NCBI GenBank assembly: GCA_030141605.1
Contig: JAQGDQ010001616.1
Span: forward strand, 1 to 32,462
Origin: Tubiluchus corallicola
Taxonomy: Eukaryota > Priapulida > Priapulimorpha > Priapulimorphida > Tubiluchidae
Direction of reading: 5' to 3'
Length of the DNA stretch: 32,462 nt
Shown here: positions 25,440 to 32,462 of the stretch, in pieces
Position numbering within the stretch: the first letter of the stretch is position 1
Layout: every line of letters starts with the position of its first letter
The notes under the pieces: model-generated
The model's database searches: none
Told to the model about the DNA's origin: nothing
Seen by the model: only the letters and a program-made list of their open reading frames with translations
Position numbers and translations under genes: made by a program

Positions 25440-25650
25440 TTACACCTTTCAATTAGCAGCGCTACAAATTTTTTACAAGTTACACTTGCCCTGAGAAGGG
25501 TAGGTGCCTTCATGACCAATTGGTCGTTCACTACCCTTTCTCCTGCACCCCCTAACTCTTTCCCTTATGCATAATTTATACTTTTTAATTAATAACTAAC
25601 AATAATAGTCTACTTGTATTCAGGTCTAAATAAGGAGATAAATAAAATGT
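25440..25650 (+). mobile_element. LINE-like 3' end with hairpin, copy B
   Basis: The run acttgccctgagaagggtag pairs with cactaccctttctcc downstream, forming a stem of about 13 bp around a loop containing accaattggt. It is followed by ggagataaataaaatgtc. It matches copy A in the stem, the acttgcc lead and the trailing aataaa context. Confidence 0.5.
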
Positions 25651-25659
25651 CTATGTCTG

Positions 25660-27070
25660 CAGAACAAAAATTTAAAATATAAAAATTTATCTAGGTTTGA
25701 CATCGGACGGAATTACTAGGACCTAGAATTTAAAAAACAATAACAAAGCAATGTTCTATAAATGATTGTTATACTAACAGTTTATTAATTACATAACAAG
25801 CAATATAATAATTATTATTTTGACAGTTTTTACAACAAATACGGTAAACACTTTGTTGCAATTAAGTAGTTAACGCAAAGAATATGCGAAAAAAGCTTTT
25901 ACTTCTAACTAAATATCTACGGCTGCATGATTTCGCAGTTACTGGAAAGACATTAAATTGTACACAGTGCATTACTTCACCAAATAAAGGCATTTTTACA
26001 GCAGATCCATGAAAAAACGCAAAAAATATTGATGACAATTTATCTGGTATCGCGGAAAATGCAACACGGCGATAAATGTAATGTCAGAAGTACAGCATAT
26101 GGCAGTGTCAAATTATAACTAAATAAAGAAGATATGTGCCAGTTGAAGGTTGAAAGTCTGGCAATTCTGGAAAAATCAATAAGCGCTTTAAACACTCCTA
26201 CATCAGCAGCTCTCAATCGTTTTTTCAATGACGCTACATGCTGGATGGGACGGTACGACTGGCACGTACGTGACGGATGAAATCGTTGGGACACTGCGTT
26301 CCTTTTTGTTGGACCCTTTTTAACAGTTTCCTAGGCCACCCCGCTCCACACGAATTAGTTCTATATAATGTCCCAAAAATATCTGGGCCTAACATAAACT
26401 ATACTGCCCAAATAATAATCTTATTGACCCTTTAGATTCTAAGATTATGAAACTGTAACTGACTGTGAGATGATAATGATCAAAGCAAGGCAAAATTACT
26501 TGCAGATCTTGTAGCATTCTTAGACATTAACAGTGGTACCCCCGGGGGTGCATGTCACGACACCCCAATTAAAAAACGCTGATCCAAACACAAAACAAAT
26601 TTCAGTCTTTGTTAAGCCAGTAAACTACACAGTAGTTACATATGTTAGTAATTTCTGCACAATTTACATCAGTAGTGGAAAAATTTGTCAAAAATCAATA
26701 CATTTGCGAGTTAAATTAATCTAGCTAACTCGGACGCACGATGGAATAAAACGCCCCAAATCGGGCAGACTAGACACCGCAATCATCATAATTATCGAAT
26801 CTTAATTAGCACTACAGAAAGAAACATTTCTCGATTATCTTTAAACAACAAAAGAAAAAATGTCCATAATATGTCATCTGCACCTATACAGCAAAATAAA
26901 TTCTCTTTACATACAAACTACAACTTTCAATAAACCCTGGCTCACCACCGGTGGCCGTGTCAGCTTCATAACACAATCTGTACAACAGAAGCCGCCTCAC
27001 ATTACAATTTTTCTAGCACTTGTAGAGAACACACATTTATTAGAAATAATTATATGGCATGCTATAACAT
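25660..27070. other. Intergenic AT-rich DNA between the LINE-like tail and the PHLDB 3' end
   Basis: No gene was recognised. A near-palindrome, ggtacccccgggggtgc, occurs at about 26535-26551 without visible termini around it. Confidence 0.5.
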
Positions 27071-27078
27071 TACTTATT

Positions 27079-27306
27079 GCGCTATGAACACTGATATATT
27101 TCTCAGAAATTTATTGGGCAAAATCTATAATTTTACTCAGCAGATGGCAGCACTGTACGACCGCAGCACAGCTAATAAGCACACTTAATAAAAATAATTA
27201 AATGACACACTGTAATTAATACCTGTTGCGCTATATTTCTCAGAAACTAATTAGGCATAATCTGACATTTTACCCTGCAGATGGCAGCACTGTACGACCG
27301 CAGCAC
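27079..27306 (-). repeat. Duplicated block downstream of PHLDB
   Basis: The plus-strand series tatttctcagaaa, gggcaaaatct and agatggcagcactgtacgac then cgcagcaca occurs at 27079-27176 and again at 27230-27306. It could lie in the PHLDB 3' untranslated region or just beyond it. Confidence 0.8.
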
Positions 27307-27587
27307 ATTTTGTCAATATTGGTACCAGAGCTATGCAAATCCGTGCACGACAAAATAATTTAGCAGATTTGGCTGCAGTCCAATTTTTCATTATCTATTC
27401 TACAGAAAATTAGATTAATACAGCTTTTCTTTTTCATATAATAACATTTTATACAGTAGGTAATTTTTTCCGTAAACAAACACACCAAAGTTAAAAACAA
27501 TCCTGCTACGTTCCAGCTGCTTCAAAAAGCTAGAACGGTCGAAGTTACACGGACTAACGGTTATTTACACGCAGGAAACTCCGTCCA

Positions 27588-28139
<552 letters not shown>

Positions 28140-28688
28140 TTAATATAATAAAATGAACTTGAACTTTTTTACATCATAATGGACAATAATGCTGTAGAGT
28201 GTAATTTTAATAACATAAAAATAATCGTCACAGCATCACACATATTCTCCCACTGTATAACTTGGCAGTGCCACACTTGTTGGTCTTTGTATGATGTAAT
28301 ATTTGTACACTTTTGCATTTGTCAGGCACATTATTTCTGGAACAACCTGTACCTAAAAAACTGTGCTCTAAAAGTGACTGAAACGTCAAAGCCATTCAAA
28401 ATTTTATAGTCTAGTATTCTGCATACTAATGCTCAGCACTTACTGACAAGGCTTACTGAACGTAGAAGCTTGTGGTAGTACCGGGACCCTAAATCTTACC
28501 TCATTATCAAAGGTAATCTCTCAAGATGCACCGGCAGTTTTGTTTTCTGCCACATTTGGATGTGCAAATCACCCTCATATAAGATAAACAACTGAGAACA
28601 GTAACCAATATTGAGCCAGTGGTCACTCACTCATTTACTAACCAGGTCATGTTGCTCGCTTTAAATAACAATAACTGAATGGCATTAC

Positions 28689-28847
28689 CTGCTGTGAACC
28701 AAGCATATTGCGCTTCTCACGCAGCTGTACTTCGGCTAAAATGATCTCCTCTCTGCGAAGAGTCTCTTCTAGGAGGCGTCGCTCCAATTCTTCTCTCCTT
28801 TCCCGTTCCTCCTCGAGCGCCATCATCTCGGCTTCTCTTTGTCTTAC
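28689..28847 (-). CDS. PHLDB: PHLDB/LL5-family protein, penultimate exon (coiled coil)
   Basis: This 159-bp exon is phase 0 at both ends, with acceptor cttgtttcag and donor CAGCAG|gtaatg. It encodes 53 residues of highly charged heptad-like sequence: VRQREAEMMALEEER, then ELERRLLEETLRREE and REKRNML. This corresponds to the coiled coil directly before the PH domain in PHLDB1/2 (human ELERRLQEE, RRQKLIEKEV). It joins in frame to [10 protein letters not shown] of the last exon. Further upstream exons are expected beyond the right edge. I found none in 28850-32462. Confidence 0.92.
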
Positions 28848-29068
28848 CTGAAACAAGACAAACATGTTCAAACATGGAAACCACTAGTAAACGTAAAATT
28901 ACAAATCAAGCTTGCAGTAAGAACAAGACTTAAACTTGAAGTGAAAAATATGGTGGGCAGATGTTTCAACACAAAAGTTTTGCAGACGGAGGTAGTCTTG
29001 GCACTCAGTGTTTTGGACATAGAGAATTTGGTACCTGGGTGGCTGCACTGACTTGGGCACACACATTT

Positions 29069-29918
29069 GAACACAGATTACTTTGGACACATGAGCAGGT
29101 TGTATTCAAGACAATTGGACGCGTAGGACATGCATTTTGGACATACCGGTCAGTTGGAGAAGAGATGCTTTGAACACAGATTACTTTGGACACATGACCA
29201 GGTTGTATTCAAGACGCTAGGACGCGAAGGTCATATATTTTGGACATACTGGTCAGTTGGAGAAGAGGTGCTTTGAACACAGATTACTTTGGACACATGA
29301 GCAGGTCGTATGCAAGACAATTGGACGCATAGGTCATGCATTTTGGACATACCGGTCAGTTGGAGAAGAGATGCTTTGAACACAGATTACTTTGGACACA
29401 TGACCAGGTTGTATTCAAGACGCTAGGACGCGAAGGTCATATATTTTGGACATACTGGTCAGTTGGAGAAGAGGTGCTTTGAACACAGATTACTTTGGAC
29501 ACATGAGCAGGTCGTATGCAAGACAATTGGACGCATAGGTCATATATTTTGGACATACAGATTACTTGGAGAAGAGGTGCTTTGAACACAGATTACTTTG
29601 GACACATGAGCAGGTTGTATTCAAGACGTTCGGACGCGTAGGTCATGCATTTTGGACATACCGGTCAGTTGGAGAAGAGGTGCTTTGAACACAGATTACT
29701 TTGGACACATGAGCAGGTTGTATTCAAGACGTTAGGAAGCGTAAGTCATATATTTTGGACATACAGATTACTTGGAGAAGAGGTGCTTTGAACACAGATT
29801 ACTTTGGACACATGAGCAGGTCGTATGCAAGACAATTGGACGCATAGGTCATGCATTTTGGACATACAGATTACTTGGAGAAGAGGTACTTTGAACACAG
29901 ATAATTTGGAGACATACG
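29069..29918. repeat. Tandem array, 8 x 103 bp plus a partial ninth, in the PHLDB intron
   Basis: Units start at 29069, 29172, 29275, 29378, 29481, 29584, 29687, 29790 and 29893 (partial), each with gaacacagattactttggac. A degenerate lead-in (about 28960-29068) contains ttttggacat. Two unit types alternate in part: gaccaggttgtattcaagac at 29172 and 29378, and gagcaggtcgtatgcaagac at 29275, 29481 and 29790. Confidence 0.96.
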
Positions 29919-30783
29919 TCTATGTCTCTGTGTCAAAGCCGCTGTCCAAAACCCCTGCAACCAACAACTAAGAATGAAGACAAAAGCTCTAGCAAAAACA
30001 CAAAAACAAACTTGAATCAATAAAAACAAATGACCTGAAATAAACACTGATCCACAAACCGGACTAGCAAATGAAATATTGTTAATAAACAGGAGTAAAC
30101 TTGAACTGGTAATGATAAAAGAATGAGAAAGTATGAAACAGCCATAAACGCGACAAGTAGAAAATGAATGAACAATTTATAATTGTAAATTCACAAATGT
30201 TGCAAAGACATTGAGAATAACTGAGTTATACTGAAATATCAAACATTTTCTACGTTTTTAACTCAGCATTCCATCATTGCTATCTGATACACAATAGAAG
30301 TTTTTATTGTTATGAGTTTCGCTTTTATTAATTTATGAGATTGTATATCTCCTATGCATTAATGATCCGTAGCAAACACAATGTACACGTAATTACAAAC
30401 ATTGCTATCATAATGTCGAGCAAATTTCAACAATTCTATTCAACCGTTTTATAGGTTTTTTTGCAAATGGTGTCAGAAATTGGGATCAGTCCAGATCGAT
30501 ATCCGACAGGAACGAAGTTCAAAAGAATTTCACTGCCTTAACGCTAGACGTGATTATTACGAATTCACGTAAAAAACTCACACGTATAGCGGGGTTAATT
30601 TATTATGTAAAATAGACGTTTGGCACAGCAAATGCGTTGGTAGATGGCGGTAGGTTTGCGGTTTTCAGAAAAGCCCGCGTCAATGAGGCGGCCATTGAGG
30701 TCACTTCACAGTTCGTCTCCAAATTCGTCTTTTGATTTGACATCCGATCATTTTTTTCATGCATTTTGTTATTCAATTTGGAA

Positions 30784-31120
30784 ATGTGTAAATCGAAAAT
30801 AAGGGCTTTTAAGGAGGAGTATAAGCAGAGAGAATACTACAAATAAATACATGTGTAAATTGAAAATAAGAGCTTTTAAGAAGGAGTATAAGTAGAGAGA
30901 ATACTACCAATAAATACACGTGTAAATTGAAAATAAGAGCTTTTAAGAAGGAGTATAAGTACAGAGAATACTACAAATAAATACACGTGTAAATTGAAAA
31001 TAAGGGCTTTTAAGGAGCATAAGTAGAGAGAATACTACAAATAAATACACGTGTAAATTGAAAATAAGGGCTTTTATGAAGTATGAGTAGAGAGAATACT
31101 ACAAATAAATACACGTGTAA
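30784..31120. repeat. Tandem array, about 5 x 67/64 bp
   Basis: Units start at 30784, 30851, 30918, 30985 and 31049, and end at 31113. The consensus begins acgtgtaaattgaaaataag and ends gaatactacaaataaatac. The first three periods are 67 bp and the last two are 64 bp owing to a small deletion in the gaggagtataag segment. Confidence 0.93.
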
Positions 31121-31464
31121 AAACTATTTTCTTGAAACTCAGATTGCTAAAAAATTTTAAGAGGAACGCGACAGATCTCTCTGAATTTCGAAATGGTACT
31201 TGGCTAGTAAAAGGCTAGGGAACCACTGATCTAGACAGTGACAATAACTCAACAATCTAATCACTCAGAATAGGCAGGATACGATTTACACCTCACAAAA
31301 TTGTTTTTGCCCACGAAGAGTTGTTCACTTGTGCCACATGGAGAAAAAAATACATGAAACTTAAAGTCATAAATCATTTAAACTTGAAAAAATAACTGTT
31401 GCGTTCTCTGATGAAGTCAAGATCCAAGAAAAGATATTACACGCACAATTTTAATACTGTGTTT

Positions 31465-31650
31465 CGGTTATGATACGGTAAAACCGGTTGTTACTAGATC
31501 TGCCCCGCTGATCTCTTTGTTTGCTGCGTCTGTGTTTAACAGAGAAAGTAAAAACCGGTCGTCGCTAGAAATGAGTGGATCTACCCCTATTTGACATTGT
31601 TTGTTGGGTTTGTCAGTAGATCCACCCCCTAATCTCATTGTTTACTAAAC
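31465..31650. repeat. Degenerate tandem repeat of roughly 70 bp
   Basis: aaaaccggtNgtNgctaga, gatctNcccc and tctNNttgtttg recur at about 31480, 31550 and 31610. Copies are poorly conserved. Confidence 0.5.
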
Positions 31651-31869
31651 ATGACTCAGCCTGGCTAATTAAGAATTATTATAAGCTTAATTCCACGTCA
31701 TTTAATTGGGCCAGTTGCTAGACGTAATTGCGCTTTGTTCAATAATACTGTACGAGGTCTTATAGGTTGGACAAACAACAAGGTATAAAACTGAGTTTAT
31801 AAGATCTACACGAGATCCATAAGATGCACGAGATCTACAACTACACTCTATCTACATCAGTGAGAAATA

Positions 31870-32462
31870 AATCTAAGGATGCGGCAAAGAAGAACAAAGA
31901 AGATCGTATAGACTACAGAAGAGTAGGCTAGAGTAGAGAGCATGTAGGTTAGGCTACAGTAGAGAATAGAGTAGAGTAGGGTAGACCAGAGTAGAGTAGA
32001 AGAGAGTAGAGAACAGAATAGGGTACGCCACAGTAGAGAATAGAGTAGAGTAGAGTAGAAAAGATTAGAGTAGGCTAGAGTAGAGAGCATGTAGGTTAGG
32101 CTACAGTAGAGAATAGAGTGGAGGAGAGCAGATTAGAGTAGAGAATAGAATAGGGTAGTTTACAGCAGAGTAGATTAGAGTACGCAACAGTAGAGAATAG
32201 AGTAGAGTAGATTTTCTACGTAATACATCAAAATACATCACGCCAATTTCGAGCACTGTAATCATATGCATATCCAACAAATAATCTTTTTGACTCATTG
32301 TACACAATTTTGAGTTTTAAGATATTACAATTATTAAAATGTCAATAGATATTACAATAGAGTAGAGCAGAGCAATGTAGAGGAGAGTAGGTTAGAGTAG
32401 AGAATAGAGTAGGGTATATTACAGCAGAGTAGATTAGAGTAGAGCATGTAGATTAGGGCAGG
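31870..32462. repeat. Degenerate GAGTA-type satellite reaching the window edge
   Basis: Runs of tagag, agagta and gaata in varying order form a low-complexity A/G/T block (for example gtagagtagagtagaaaaga). A larger block (gtagagagcatgtaggttag and following bases) recurs at 31931 and 32079. Non-repetitive sequence interrupts the array at about 32212-32355. On the minus strand it reads as artefactual Ser/Leu/Tyr-rich peptides. Confidence 0.9.

Noticed and set aside
26530-26590. CCCCCGGGGG near-palindrome as a transposon end
   Set aside because: No matching second terminus or target duplication was found nearby.
31857-32307. Minus-strand frames rich in Leu/Tyr/Ser near the right edge
   Set aside because: They are translations of the GAGTA-type satellite.

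Overview
This is a piece of an animal nuclear genome, almost certainly from an invertebrate. It is AT-rich and gene-sparse, with GT-AG introns, many transposon remnants and several tandem-repeat arrays. Three animal genes can be recognised, all on the minus strand. They are a complete six-exon CPPED1-type metallophosphatase (8414-18771), a single-exon ZNG1/CBWD zinc-chaperone GTPase (20195-21295) and the last two exons of a PHLDB/LL5-family PH-domain protein (27588-28847, continuing beyond the right edge). I cannot name the phylum.

Layout. Positions 1-2600 hold a hAT-type MITE, a very long purine/G-rich tract, one probable minus-strand exon (1046-1110) and one probable plus-strand terminal exon (ending 2585). 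Neither exon belongs to a family I recognise. Positions 2848-5660 hold two minisatellites: 8 x 59 bp and about 31 x 43 bp. Positions 6140-8150 hold transposon debris, including an RTE-like reverse transcriptase tail. CPPED1 spans 8.4-18.8 kb. Its introns are packed with elements: hAT-type MITEs with 8-bp target duplications (8795-9294, 10557-11360, 17046-17835), a pogo/Tigger-like element with TA duplications (13684-14612), a three-copy dispersed repeat and a heat-shock-element-like site. Positions 19.06-19.46 kb hold a small element carrying a piece of hAT transposase C-terminus. ZNG1 follows. After it come a degenerate LINE 3' end (about 22.3-22.9 kb), a second LINE-like 3' hairpin (about 25.5 kb) and anonymous AT-rich DNA. 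The PHLDB 3' exons end at 28.85 kb, and the intron upstream of them contains 103-bp and 67-bp tandem arrays and a GAGTA-type array that runs off the window edge.

The three genes have unrelated housekeeping roles: phosphatase signalling, zinc delivery to METAP1, and cortical microtubule/membrane anchoring. Nothing suggests they work as a unit. The most checkable oddity in a gene is a single extra A in CPPED1 exon 3. It breaks an otherwise perfectly phased reading frame, so it is either a base-calling error or a real lesion. I found no convincing new gene system. The most interesting non-genic signals are the 43-bp array with higher-order structure, the HSE-like cluster in CPPED1 intron 2, the paired LINE-tail hairpins, and the transposons lying within about 40-100 bp of exons.
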